Positions 26,384 to 35,087 of a DNA stretch of 64,000 nt are shown piece after piece. This DNA is from Ferdinandcohnia sp036962705 (lineage in GTDB: Bacteria; Bacillota; Bacilli; Bacillales; Bacillaceae_L), in the NCBI RefSeq assembly GCF_036962705.1, contig NZ_JBALOQ010000003.1, positions 248,001-312,000 on the forward strand, given 5' to 3'. The position numbers and the translations under genes were made by a program. Positions within the stretch are counted from its first letter, which is position 1; every line of letters starts with the position of its first letter. The notes under the pieces were generated by a model. The model did no database searches. It had not been told where the DNA came from and saw only the letters and a program-made list of their open reading frames with translations.

Positions 26384-26484
26384 TAATGGCCATAGAAGTA
26401 GGGTTAATAGCCATAGAATTAAAATAATGGCCATAAGCACTGTCTAATGACCATAAGAATAAAATAACGTCCATAGCGCATAAA
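26384..26484 (+). repeat. Five-unit tandem array of about 20 bp
   Basis: Five consecutive units begin TAATGGCCATAG, TAATAGCCATAG, TAATGGCCATAA, TAATGACCATAA and TAACGTCCATAG; the first is 21 bases and the rest 20. The core CCATA is constant and the tails vary. The array lies between the YjiH-family stop codon and the terminator, so it would be part of the 3' untranslated region. Confidence 0.85.
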
Positions 26485-26486
26485 TT

Positions 26487-26515
26487 AGCCCTACGAAATG
26501 ACACTTCGTAGGGCT
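26487..26515. terminator. Terminator between convergent YjiH-family and ABC genes
   Basis: AGCCCTACGAA and TTCGTAGGGCT form a perfect 11-bp stem with a 7-base loop, followed by TTTT on the plus strand. Confidence 0.88.
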
Positions 26516-26531
26516 TTTACATCTCAAAATA

Positions 26532-27539
26532 TCAAACTTTCACAGCAACTTCTTCCCTCGCAAAGCCTTCTTGATAAATACGGCTGATGATTGACTCAAT
26601 TTCTGGCTCTTCTACTGTCAAATCCGTTATATTATGTGTCTGGGTAATTTGGGATATCACATCAGATGCGGAATGATCATCTCGATTGAACCGGATCCAC
26701 TTGCGGTTCCCTTCCACTTTGCAGATTTCCCCGTTTGAAACCTGTAAGTCAATCCCATTTTCCTCAACATCAACAATCAAAGTCCGCATTTTTCCGTAGC
26801 GCGATTTAACCGCAGCAATATCGCCATCATACACCTTTTGGCCATGATCAATCAGGACCATTCGTTTACAAAGCTTTTCAATGTCTTCCATATCATGGGT
26901 CGTTAAAATCACCGTTACATTTCGAAGCTTATTGATTTCTTGAATAAATTCGCGCATTTTCTCTTTCGCAACGACATCAAGACCAATAGTTGGTTCATCC
27001 AAAAACAAAATATCTGGATCATGTAAAAGGGATGCACCAATATCTGCTCGCATTCGTTGACCTAGTGAAAGCTGGCGAACCGGTGTATTCAAAAACTCAC
27101 TTAATCCCAAGATATCTGCAAAAGTATCCATATTTTCTTTATAACGCCCATCAGGGACTCGGTATATTTCCTTTAACAATTCAAACGATTCAATAGTCGG
27201 CAGATCCCACCAAAGCTGCGTCCTTTGACCGAACACAACACCAATGTTTTTCGCGTTTTCTTTACGATTTTCATACGGGATAATCCCGTTTACTCGGATC
27301 GATCCACTTGATGGTACAAGGATCCCAGTTAGCATTTTTATCGTCGTTGATTTCCCCGCTCCATTTGGTCCAATATATCCAACCATTTCCCCTTTTTTAA
27401 TCGAAAATGAAATATCTATAACCGCTTCCTTCGTTTCAAATTGCCGATTTACAACACTTTTTAAAGCCCCAACGAAACCGGTCTCTCTTTTTGCAATCTT
27501 AAACTCTTTCCTTAGATTTTCAACCTCAATAATAGCCAA
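26532..27539 (-). CDS. ABC-2 type transporter ATP-binding protein
   Basis: The 335-residue ATPase has a Walker A motif GPNGAGKST near residue 57, signature LSLGQRMRAD near residue 157, Walker B ILFLDEPTIGLD near residue 178 and a C-terminal extension of about 90 residues typical of NodI/NatA-like exporters. It energises the two ABC-2 permeases encoded directly upstream on the same strand. The start is TTG at 27539 after AAGGGGG. The substrate may be a lipid, glycan or drug, but nothing fixes it. Confidence 0.93.
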   Translation of the reverse strand: MAIIEVENLRKEFKIAKRETGFVGALKSVVNRQFETKEAVIDISFSIKKGEMVGYIGPNGAGKSTTIKMLTGILVPSSGSIRVNGIIPYENRKENAKNIGVVFGQRTQLWWDLPTIESFELLKEIYRVPDGRYKENMDTFADILGLSEFLNTPVRQLSLGQRMRADIGASLLHDPDILFLDEPTIGLDVVAKEKMREFIQEINKLRNVTVILTTHDMEDIEKLCKRMVLIDHGQKVYDGDIAAVKSRYGKMRTLIVDVEENGIDLQVSNGEICKVEGNRKWIRFNRDDHSASDVISQITQTHNITDLTVEEPEIESIISRIYQEGFAREEVAVKV

Positions 27540-27557
27540 GACAAGAACCCCCTTATA

Positions 27558-28367
27558 TCAAGAACCAGCACTTTTATATCGACTTAGACCAAGCATCCAC
27601 ACATTATACGCAATTGTAAAAAATACGATTCCCACAAGCGGTGTTAAATACCCAATATAGGATGGAAAATAGGGTGTTTCTTTATCTAAAATCACAGCTG
27701 CCGGGAAGTAGTTCACGAACCCAAATGGAATGACAAACGCCGTTACCCATTGAACCAGTTTTGGATAAATGGAAAGTGGATAGTTCGTTAAATTTCGGGC
27801 TGGAAACATCACGACCCAATAAAAGCGTTCTGATTTTGTCGTCCAAAAGGCAATTGCCGAAATAAAAACGAGTAGCCCACCCTGAACTAATATCCCTCCG
27901 ATTATCGCCCCTAGTAAAAATAGGATTTTTCCAATTTGCCAATGAATATCAAGGGCATTGCTCACCCATATAAAGACCATAATACTAAAAATGAACTGAC
28001 CCGCTGCCCCAATATCAAATTTCATCGCCATAAAATGGAAGAATGGATTGATTGGTCGAACGAGAAACCGGTCAAAGGTTCCATTCACAATATACGTATC
28101 CAAGCTTCGGAAATGGAAAAATAGAATAATACAAAACCCCCATGACAACACAGCAAGTGCAAATAAAAAGAGCAGCTCATAGAAATTCCATTTTCCGAGC
28201 TCTTTAAATTGATAGAGCATGATCCACATCGTCACTGCAGTACCTGTGTAAGCTGCGATCATTCCGACAATGCGCATAATAAATGCAAAGCGATACTGCA
28301 TTTGGGCACGGACACCTGCTCCGACAAGTCGAAAATACAATTGTATGTAATCAATTAGTTTTTTCAT
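27558..28367 (-). CDS. ABC-2 family permease (DUF990-like)
   Basis: This is a roughly 269-residue membrane protein with six helices. YTGTAVTMWIMLYQFKELG near residue 40 and FDRFLVRPINPFFHFMAMKF near residue 105 are typical of the ABC-2 DUF990 group, in which a permease pair is served by one ATPase. ATG 28367 has GGGAGGG upstream; a longer frame reaching 28448 overlaps the preceding gene and is not the true start. It follows the partner permease by two bases. Confidence 0.9.
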   Translation of the reverse strand: MKKLIDYIQLYFRLVGAGVRAQMQYRFAFIMRIVGMIAAYTGTAVTMWIMLYQFKELGKWNFYELLFLFALAVLSWGFCIILFFHFRSLDTYIVNGTFDRFLVRPINPFFHFMAMKFDIGAAGQFIFSIMVFIWVSNALDIHWQIGKILFLLGAIIGGILVQGGLLVFISAIAFWTTKSERFYWVVMFPARNLTNYPLSIYPKLVQWVTAFVIPFGFVNYFPAAVILDKETPYFPSYIGYLTPLVGIVFFTIAYNVWMLGLSRYKSAGS

Positions 28368-28369
28368 GA

Positions 28370-29173
28370 TTACCCTCCCTGCACAATCACTTTGTTTGAA
28401 GCTTTGCGCCAAACAAAGCGGAGGATTCCATAAGACACTGCCACCCAAAATAACTGAATGCCAATCGATAGAAAGACAGCTTTACCTGAAATTTCTTCTA
28501 TGAAAATAGCATTCGGAATAAAATAGATTCCTTGAAAAGGTAAATATTCCGCAAACGTTTGCAACCATCCTGGGAAGAACCACAACGGAATGACAGATCC
28601 CGATAAAAGTGAAACGGAAAAATAAAAAACATCCTCGATTCCCCCCGTTTCAATGAGCCAAAACGTAAATAAGCCAAATGTCAGCTCGATACAGTACCGG
28701 ATAAGAAAACCTAAAAACCCTGAAATAACAAATAAAATCCACGTTTGCCATGAGGTTGGCAAGCTCAGATCAACAAAGAAAAACAAGAGAATATATAACG
28801 GTACTAAAGCGGTTACCATATAAAATGCGACACTACCAAAATCGGCAAACAAATATCTTAATGGCACATCAAATGGTCGCATTAATTCGAGCGCGATGTC
28901 GCCTGTTCGAACCTTTTCTTGTAGCTCCCATAATGGAGTTCCAGCACCATTTACTGCCGTTAAAAACTGGCTAACGACAACATAAGTAAGCATGGCTGTT
29001 AAAGAAATTCCACTCGCTTCTTCTTTACCAGCATACAGCGCATACCAAATCGACATCCACATTAATAGAAAGATGATATTTGAGACTAGCCTTGTCCACA
29101 CATCAAATCGATAGGCGGCCGATCTCATAAAGGCTTTTTTCGTAAAAGCCGTATACATTTTTACCGTATCCAT
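28370..29173 (-). CDS. ABC-2 family permease
   Basis: This is a roughly 267-residue, six-helix permease with an amphipathic N-terminus (FTKKAFMRSAAYRFDVWTRL) and LELMRPFDVPLRYLFADFG near residue 100, mirroring its partner. It is the first gene of a three-gene exporter operon. ATG 29173 follows AGAGGTGA. A longer open frame to 29317 would overlap the upstream permease gene by 50 bases and is rejected as the start. Confidence 0.9.
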   Translation of the reverse strand: MDTVKMYTAFTKKAFMRSAAYRFDVWTRLVSNIIFLLMWMSIWYALYAGKEEASGISLTAMLTYVVVSQFLTAVNGAGTPLWELQEKVRTGDIALELMRPFDVPLRYLFADFGSVAFYMVTALVPLYILLFFFVDLSLPTSWQTWILFVISGFLGFLIRYCIELTFGLFTFWLIETGGIEDVFYFSVSLLSGSVIPLWFFPGWLQTFAEYLPFQGIYFIPNAIFIEEISGKAVFLSIGIQLFWVAVSYGILRFVWRKASNKVIVQGG

Positions 29174-29267
29174 CAAGTCACCTCTATTAACCTTCAACAG
29201 TTTAGCCAAAAGCAAATTGCTCATTACAGTTTTTTCCTTTATAGTAGCATAGGTGTCTGCCTTTCGA

Positions 29268-30578
29268 CTAGGCTCTTTCTCTCTTTTTCGAGCCAAGCCT
29301 AATGACCGTCTGTTCAATCAAGATGGCGGCAATTGTTCCAAGAACGAGTCCATTGTTTAAAATTGACGTTAATATTGGAGGCACATCCCTAAAAGCACTT
29401 GAAGGCACAAACATCGACCCTACTCCAACGAATAGCGAAAAAACAATAATCATTCGAGAACGACTTTTATTAAACAGACTTTCAAATGCAGCTAATGCCG
29501 GTAACATGAGATTTGCGAAAATAATAAATACCGTTGCATAGCCAATTGGTGCTGGCAATCCTGAAACAAAGTTCATGATTTTAGGAAAAAAACTAATCCC
29601 AACTAAGATAAAACTACCAACAATAAAAGGAAGTCTTGTATTAATTTTCGTAGTCGCGATGAAACCTGCAGCTCCCGAGATCGGTACAGGCGCAACCGCT
29701 GAAAAAAGTCCCGCAAGCAATTGATTAACTCCTGCCATAAAACCTGCAGGGCGATATCTTGTTTTCTCTAATTTTATGTTTTGGGATTGTAGCACCTGCT
29801 CGACAACCCTTATACTAGCGATTAAATTTGTTAAAAGTAATAGAGTTACAAGGATCGACGTAGCAATCATTCCACTATCAAAAGCCGGAGTTCCAAAGGC
29901 AAAAATACGTGGAACTTCAATAAACTGGTTTGATGTAACTTTGATTGGCTGTGTTAGTCCAAAGACGGCAAAAATGATCCAGCCGAGGGCTAAGCTGATA
30001 AGGACAGAGTACTGCCTTAAAGCTCGAGGCCCTTTTTCTGCGAAAACAAACGTAAAAAGAATGATAAAAGCACAAATACCTAAGATTTTTAGATTTACCG
30101 TTTCTCCGCCACGATAGCCCACTCCGAAAATTCCATTTAAAAACGAACCACTCAGCTGAAGTGAAAGTAAAATTAAATAAGTCCCGGTTACAACTGGTGT
30201 AAATAGCTTTGAGAGTCGATCAATAATTCCAAATATGCTGAGAAGCATAAATAGAATCCCACTTACCAAGATACCCGCTTCAATGGCTCGGAGTGTTTCT
30301 TCTCCTGATCCGTACAAGGTTGGTCCTAAACCAGCATAAATAATAAATACGCCCCACCACAAACCAGCCGGCCCTTCATTAATCGGCAAACGGTGCCCAA
30401 AATACACTTGAACCAAACACGATAATCCGAGTACAAGGAGTGTCCGTGCAACAAAGCTTGCGGTTTGGGCCGGGTCCATTCCGTAAAGGGCCGCAATCGC
30501 GATTGGTGCTACAATCGAACTAGCTATGATAAAGGCAAGCCATTGTAATGAACTAAAAAAAACTTTCAATTTTCTCAT
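29268..30578 (-). CDS. NCS2-type purine/pyrimidine permease
   Basis: This 436-residue transporter has 12 or more helices with the nucleobase:cation symporter-2 layout. LPINEGPAGLWWGVFIIYAG near residue 65, VTGTYLILLSLQLSGSFL near residue 130 and the substrate region VAPVPISGAAGFIATTKI near residue 295 support this. It most resembles purine permease-like Bacillus proteins. ATG 30578 is preceded by a weak GGAATAGGG. Repeat copy C starts 13 bases upstream of the gene, leaving little room for a promoter unless it lies in the repeat. Confidence 0.87.
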   Translation of the reverse strand: MRKLKVFFSSLQWLAFIIASSIVAPIAIAALYGMDPAQTASFVARTLLVLGLSCLVQVYFGHRLPINEGPAGLWWGVFIIYAGLGPTLYGSGEETLRAIEAGILVSGILFMLLSIFGIIDRLSKLFTPVVTGTYLILLSLQLSGSFLNGIFGVGYRGGETVNLKILGICAFIILFTFVFAEKGPRALRQYSVLISLALGWIIFAVFGLTQPIKVTSNQFIEVPRIFAFGTPAFDSGMIATSILVTLLLLTNLIASIRVVEQVLQSQNIKLEKTRYRPAGFMAGVNQLLAGLFSAVAPVPISGAAGFIATTKINTRLPFIVGSFILVGISFFPKIMNFVSGLPAPIGYATVFIIFANLMLPALAAFESLFNKSRSRMIIVFSLFVGVGSMFVPSSAFRDVPPILTSILNNGLVLGTIAAILIEQTVIRLGSKKRERA

Positions 30579-30591
30579 CCCTATTCCTTAA

Positions 30592-30922
30592 GCAAATGTG
30601 CCTTGGCGTATTTGCGCNNNNNNNNNNNNNNNNNNNNNNNNNGCGTTCTTAGTCTTTGATCTTATGCGAGATACAGTGAAACTTCAATCTGTGGATGCAT
30701 TTGGCACAGATTGTTAGTTGAACGAATCAGGCTTTTACTGGCAATTTGCCCTCCATGAGGGCTTAGTGCCAGTTAATGCTGGAAAATTTCCTCTGAAAAA
30801 TCGTGGCATCCGCCGGAGGCTTTACTATATTCAGTCAAAGTTCGGACCCACATCGAAATTGGATCCTCTTTTTACATTCATACACACTTATAAATGTAGA
30901 GGATTTCTACTGAATAAAGTTA
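30592..30922 (+). repeat. Structured dispersed repeat, copy C (long form, with an N gap)
   Basis: It opens with AAATGTGCC/GGCGTATTT (wobble pairs). After the 25-base N run (30618-30642) it matches copy A closely: the AGTCTTTGAT region, ACTGGCA...TGCCAGT around GCCCTC/GAGGGC, then AAAAATCG, TGGCATCCGCCGGAGGC and CTGAATAAAGTTA at the end. It lies between divergent genes, sense to the plus-strand oxidoreductase gene at 31010 and ending 88 bases before it. Confidence 0.88.
30618..30642. other. Assembly gap (25 N) inside repeat copy C
   Basis: The run of N replaces the segment that in copy A holds CGATTTTT and the GGCCCAC hairpin. It is an unresolved repeat join rather than a biological feature. 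Confidence 0.95.
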
Positions 30923-31009
30923 TGCTTTCCCATTTTATCATTTTTTTCAAGTTGTGTATGTTTGTTATAATGAGTATATGTTCTTATTTTTACATATGGA
31001 GGAAAATTT

Positions 31010-31993
31010 ATGATTCGTTTTGGAGTTATTGGAACCAACTGGATTACAGATGCATTTTTAGAAGCGGCAAATTCAATCGAAGACTTTTCATTAACTGCTG
31101 TTTATTCACGAACTGAGGAACGCGCAAAAGAATATGCCGAAAAATATCAAGTACCCTATACCTTTACTTCAATTGAAGAAATGGCACAATCTGATGTATT
31201 GGATGCAGTATACATTGCAAGTCCAACTTCCTTTCATGCCTCTCAAGCAATTATTCTATTGAATCATGGCAAGCATGTTCTCTGTGAGAAACCGATGGCC
31301 TCAAATACGAAAGAGCTAAAGGAAATGATTCAAGCTGCGAAAAAGAATCAAGTGCTCTTAATGGAGGCTTTGAAGTCAGGATTTCTCCCTTCTTATTCAA
31401 GCATTCGAGAGAATTTACATAAAATCGGTCCGGTACGCCGCTATTTTGCGAGTTATTGCCAGTATTCGTCCCGCTATGATGCCTATAAGGAAGGTACGAT
31501 CTTAAATGCATTCAAACCTGAATTTTCAAATGGTTCGTTAATGGATATTGGCGTGTACTGTGTGTATCCGATGGTGCAATTATTTGGAAGGCCAGATTTG
31601 ATCAAAGCAAGTGGATTGATGCTTGATTCTGGAGTGGATGGTGAAGGTAGTATTCTTGCACACTACAAAGAGATGGAGGGAATGATGATGTTTTCGAAAA
31701 TCACCAATTCCTATATCCCGTCTGAAATTCAGGGTGAAAATGGCAGTATTCTCATCGATAAAATATCATCGCCTGAAAAAGTAGAAATTCACTATCGGGA
31801 TGGCAGAGTGGAAGATATCTCAATCCTCCCTGAGCAGCATACTATGTACTACGAAGCAAGGGAATTTATAGAGCTTGTTAAAAAGGGGTTACTCGAGTCA
31901 ACTGTAAATTCTTATGAAAACTCACTTGCCGTGATGGAAATACTTGACGAAGCCCGGAACCAAATGGGGCTCGTGTTTCCGGCAGACAAATAA
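31010..31993 (+). CDS. Gfo/Idh/MocA family oxidoreductase
   Basis: The 327-residue NAD(P)-dependent oxidoreductase has the Rossmann motif GVIGTNWITDAFLEAA near residue 4, CEKPMASNTKE near residue 92 and GSLMDIGVYCVYPMVQLFG near residue 170. The motif pattern resembles the dihydrodiol-dehydrogenase-like branch of the family. The start follows GGAGGAAAA. It stands alone between repeat copy C and a tandem array, unlike the two relatives in the catabolic locus, and nothing nearby hints at its substrate. Confidence 0.9.
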   Translation: MIRFGVIGTNWITDAFLEAANSIEDFSLTAVYSRTEERAKEYAEKYQVPYTFTSIEEMAQSDVLDAVYIASPTSFHASQAIILLNHGKHVLCEKPMASNTKELKEMIQAAKKNQVLLMEALKSGFLPSYSSIRENLHKIGPVRRYFASYCQYSSRYDAYKEGTILNAFKPEFSNGSLMDIGVYCVYPMVQLFGRPDLIKASGLMLDSGVDGEGSILAHYKEMEGMMMFSKITNSYIPSEIQGENGSILIDKISSPEKVEIHYRDGRVEDISILPEQHTMYYEAREFIELVKKGLLESTVNSYENSLAVMEILDEARNQMGLVFPADK

Positions 31994-32088
31994 AAAAATG
32001 GGCTTGGGTGTGAATTCTGCAGGAAAAATAAATACTTATTTCTAATGCTCGAACCTTGATTCAGACTTTGTGTGTTGAAATCGGATTC

Positions 32089-32510
32089 TGTGTCAGAATC
32101 AACGGCTCTTTCAGACTCAAGCTAACGTCTTCAACCGACTTGTGTCAGAATCATCAGCTCTTTCGGACTCAAGCTAGCGTTTTCAACTGACTTGTGTCGG
32201 AATCATCGATGCTTTCGGACTCAAGTTGGCGTCTTCAACTGACCTTGTGTCANNNNNNNNNNNNNNNNNNNNNNNNNNNNNNNNNNNNNNNNNNNNNNNN
32301 NNNNNNNNNNNNNNNNNNNNNNNNNNNNNNNNNNNNNNNNNNNNNNNNNNNNNNNNNNNNNNNNNNNNNNNNNNNNNNNNNNNNNNNNNNNNNNNNNNNN
32401 NNCTTGTGTCAGAATCATCAGGGCTTTCGGACTCGAGCTGGCGTTTTCACCTGACTTGTGTCAAAATAATCGGTTCACTCAGACTTAAGGTTTCAATTCC
32501 ACTTGACTAA
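32089..32510 (+). repeat. Tandem array of about 52-bp units, interrupted by an N gap
   Basis: At least five units are visible: three before the gap (from 32089) and two after it (from 32403). Each runs TTGTGTCAGAATCATC, then CTTTCGGACTCAAGCT, then a variable GCGTTTTCAACTGA. At unit joins CTGAC-TTGT-GTCAG makes a small hairpin, with compensating or wobble changes in some units. A degenerate unit lies at about 32055-32088. The region has no gene. Apparent ORFs across the N run are artefacts. Confidence 0.88.
32253..32402. other. Assembly gap (150 N) inside the tandem array
   Basis: The gap lies inside the 52-bp repeat array, and 150 bases would hold about three more units. Its true length is unknown. 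Confidence 0.95.
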
Positions 32511-32544
32511 TGCCAGCAATTTAATAGTTTCCTATATTGTGATG

Positions 32545-32582
32545 ATAAAAAACGCTTGCGACTATTAAGCCGCAAGCGAAAT
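32545..32582 (-). terminator. Terminator after the SDR-family gene
   Basis: On the minus strand CGCTTGCG and CGCAAGCG make a perfect 8-bp stem with a 10-base loop, followed by six T. It lies just past the stop codon. Confidence 0.88.
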
Positions 32583-32588
32583 TTTACC

Positions 32589-33233
32589 CTATAAATTTTT
32601 CAATGCATCTGCTACTGGTTCATCGCCACTTACAAGGTCAAAGGATTGATGATAAGTACGTTCCTCTGTTAAGGAAGCGACAATCACTTTTGCGACATCC
32701 GCACGTGGGATTGAATTTCTCGTTAAATTCTCCCCAATCGCAACCTTCCCAGTACCTTCTTCATTCAATAAGCCACCAGGTCGAACGATGGTATAGGTTA
32801 AATCACTCTGTACGAGAATTCGATCAGCATAGTGCTTTGCCACATAATATGGACGGATAGCATCATTCCATCTATCACGCTGGTTTGCACCTAGCGCACT
32901 TACCAAGATAAAGCGCTTGACTCCTGTTTGTTCTGCCGCTTCAATTGTTTTCACAGCACCATCGAGGTCGATTAATAACGTTTGATCAGGACCTGTGTGA
33001 CCACCAGACCCTGCAGTAAATACAATCGAGTCACAGCCCGAAATCGCTTCTACAATTTTATCAACGCTATCCGCAATACTTGCAAAAACTGTTTCGACAC
33101 CCAAGTTTTCAAAATAGGCTACTTGCTCTTGTTTACGTACCATTGCAATGGGTGTATGCTCGCTACTTTCCTTCAAAAGCTCCACCACTTGTTTACCGAT
33201 TTGTCCATTTGCTCCAACTACACAAACCTTCAT
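32589..33233 (-). CDS. NAD(P)-binding SDR-family protein (YhfK-like)
   Basis: This is a roughly 214-residue atypical short-chain dehydrogenase/NmrA-like protein. Its nucleotide motif is VVGANGQIGKQVVELL near residue 4, with FTAGSGGHTGPDQT near residue 70, YYVAKHYAD near residue 125 (active Tyr/Lys pattern) and TIVRPGGLL near residue 145. It is a cytoplasmic redox or regulatory protein and its substrate is unknown. ATG 33233 follows AAAGGGG; an in-frame start at 33251 overlaps that ribosome site. Confidence 0.88.
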   Translation of the reverse strand: MKVCVVGANGQIGKQVVELLKESSEHTPIAMVRKQEQVAYFENLGVETVFASIADSVDKIVEAISGCDSIVFTAGSGGHTGPDQTLLIDLDGAVKTIEAAEQTGVKRFILVSALGANQRDRWNDAIRPYYVAKHYADRILVQSDLTYTIVRPGGLLNEEGTGKVAIGENLTRNSIPRADVAKVIVASLTEERTYHQSFDLVSGDEPVADALKNL

Positions 33234-33350
33234 TAATCTAACCCCTTTCATCTGTGTATTTCTACTATTATCACAAGTTATGAAAGAGATATCAAACGAA
33301 AGGGCTTATAAAAAAAGACCACCGAGCTTTGACTCGTGTGGTCATAAAAG

Positions 33351-35087
33351 TTACGCATATAGTGATTGTGCTTGCATGCGGTACATATTAGCATAAATGC
33401 CACCATGAGCCAATAATTCATCATGGGTACCTTGTTCTTTAATGACTCCTCGTTCTAATACGAGAATGCGGTCTGCATTTTTGATTGTTGATAGACGATG
33501 GGCAATTATGAACGTGGTACGACCTTTTTTCAGAACTTCCATCGCGTGTTGAATAATCTCTTCTGTCTCCGTATCAATATTTGAAGTGGCTTCATCTAGG
33601 ATTAAAATCGCAGGGTCAAAAGCTAGTGCTCGAGCAAATGAGATGAGCTGACGTTGGCCTGATGAAAGTGTACTACCCTTCTCAATAACAGGTTCATCAA
33701 TTCCTTTTTCAAGATTCTTAAGAACTCGTTCTGCCCCAACTGCTTGTAATGCCTCCTCAACTTTCTCTCGCGTAATCTTCGGGTCATTCAAGCTTACGTT
33801 CGAGGCGATAGTCCCTGTGAACAAATAAGGATCCTGTAGAACGATTCCCATATGCTCTCGGATCGTCTGTCTGGGCAATGTCGTGATGTCGATTCCATCG
33901 ATATATATTTTGCCTATTGATGGATCATAGAATCGGAAAAGTAAGTTCATGATTGAACTTTTTCCAGAACCGGTATGACCAACTAGGGCAATCGTTTCAC
34001 CACGCTTTGCTTCAAACGATAGATGCTTTAAAACATATTCATCGTCTGTATAGGCAAAAGTGACATCTTCGAATACAACATGGCCATCATATCTTGGCAT
34101 TGTTTCCTCTGATACCTTTTCCCCTTTCAAATCTAACACATCAAACACTCGTTTTCCTGCAACAAGTGAGCGTTCTAATTGTGAAAACTGATTCACAACA
34201 TTCGTAATTGGGTTAAATAGCCTCGTTAAATAATCAACAAAGGCATACAACGTACCCGCTGATACAATCTCAGCACCCGATAGTGATTGTGTTCCAAAAT
34301 AAAGAATGAAGATCGTGAACATAATGAGTCGCAATGTATTGACTAGGTTAAAGGAAGTGGCAGAATCTAAAATCAATAATTTACGCCCATATGCATAATG
34401 CTCATCATTCATATCATCAAATTCCTTCGTCATTTGCTTTTCACGACGAAAGGCTTGTATAATCGTCATTCCTTGAATGGATTCATTAATCATTGCGTTG
34501 ATGTCCGCAATTTTTTTACGAATTACCTTATTATACTGTGATGCGTGTTTTCGGTATAAAATTGCCCATACATAAATAAGCGGAATCATAAGCAATGCAA
34601 GCATCGCCATTTTCCAATTTAGGATGAAAAGCGCAATATATACACCTGCAATTGAAATAAAGCTTGTCGCAAAGTTTGAAAGGACCTGCACGTATAAATT
34701 TCGAACTGCTTCTGTATCGTTTGTAACTCGTGCGACAATTTTTCCAGCAGGACGTTGGTCAAAAAATTGAATCGGTAATGTATGGATATGACCAAATACA
34801 TCCTTACGCAATTTTTGGATCACTCGATTGGCCCCTACTTGTAAATAAATATACATAAAATATCGTAAAACCGCAGTTGCGATTGCTAAAATAAAATACA
34901 AGCAAAGCAACCAAGCAATCGGCTGAATTTCAATATTTCCGATAACCATGTACTCATCGATAATGTATTTTGCGATAAATGGAGCTGCAAGATCTGTAAA
35001 GACTGCAATCGTTAAGAAAAATAATCCAAGAAAAATGGGTCCTTTATAATACATTGCATATTTTGTTAATCGTTTACCTGTACTCAT
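33351..35087 (-). CDS. ABC exporter, ATPase-permease half (YheH/BmrD-like)
   Basis: The 578-residue half-transporter has a six-helix exporter domain (residues 1-310) and an ATPase with Walker A GHTGSGKSS near residue 365, signature LSSGQRQLISFARAL near residue 465 and Walker B ILILDEATSNID near residue 489. It lies downstream of a second half-transporter, with the start overlapping its stop in ATGA, so the two form a heterodimer. The pair and its leader match the BmrC/BmrD multidrug exporter plan, though this subunit is about 95 residues shorter than BmrD as I recall it. Confidence 0.9.
   Translation of the reverse strand: MSTGKRLTKYAMYYKGPIFLGLFFLTIAVFTDLAAPFIAKYIIDEYMVIGNIEIQPIAWLLCLYFILAIATAVLRYFMYIYLQVGANRVIQKLRKDVFGHIHTLPIQFFDQRPAGKIVARVTNDTEAVRNLYVQVLSNFATSFISIAGVYIALFILNWKMAMLALLMIPLIYVWAILYRKHASQYNKVIRKKIADINAMINESIQGMTIIQAFRREKQMTKEFDDMNDEHYAYGRKLLILDSATSFNLVNTLRLIMFTIFILYFGTQSLSGAEIVSAGTLYAFVDYLTRLFNPITNVVNQFSQLERSLVAGKRVFDVLDLKGEKVSEETMPRYDGHVVFEDVTFAYTDDEYVLKHLSFEAKRGETIALVGHTGSGKSSIMNLLFRFYDPSIGKIYIDGIDITTLPRQTIREHMGIVLQDPYLFTGTIASNVSLNDPKITREKVEEALQAVGAERVLKNLEKGIDEPVIEKGSTLSSGQRQLISFARALAFDPAILILDEATSNIDTETEEIIQHAMEVLKKGRTTFIIAHRLSTIKNADRILVLERGVIKEQGTHDELLAHGGIYANMYRMQAQSLYA

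Noticed and set aside
32194..32510. ORFs spanning the N gap in the tandem array
   Set aside because: They are read through unknown bases and repeats.
32089..32510. CRISPR array
   Set aside because: The whole 52-bp unit is repeated without unique spacers, and no cas genes are near. The same applies to the array at 51559.
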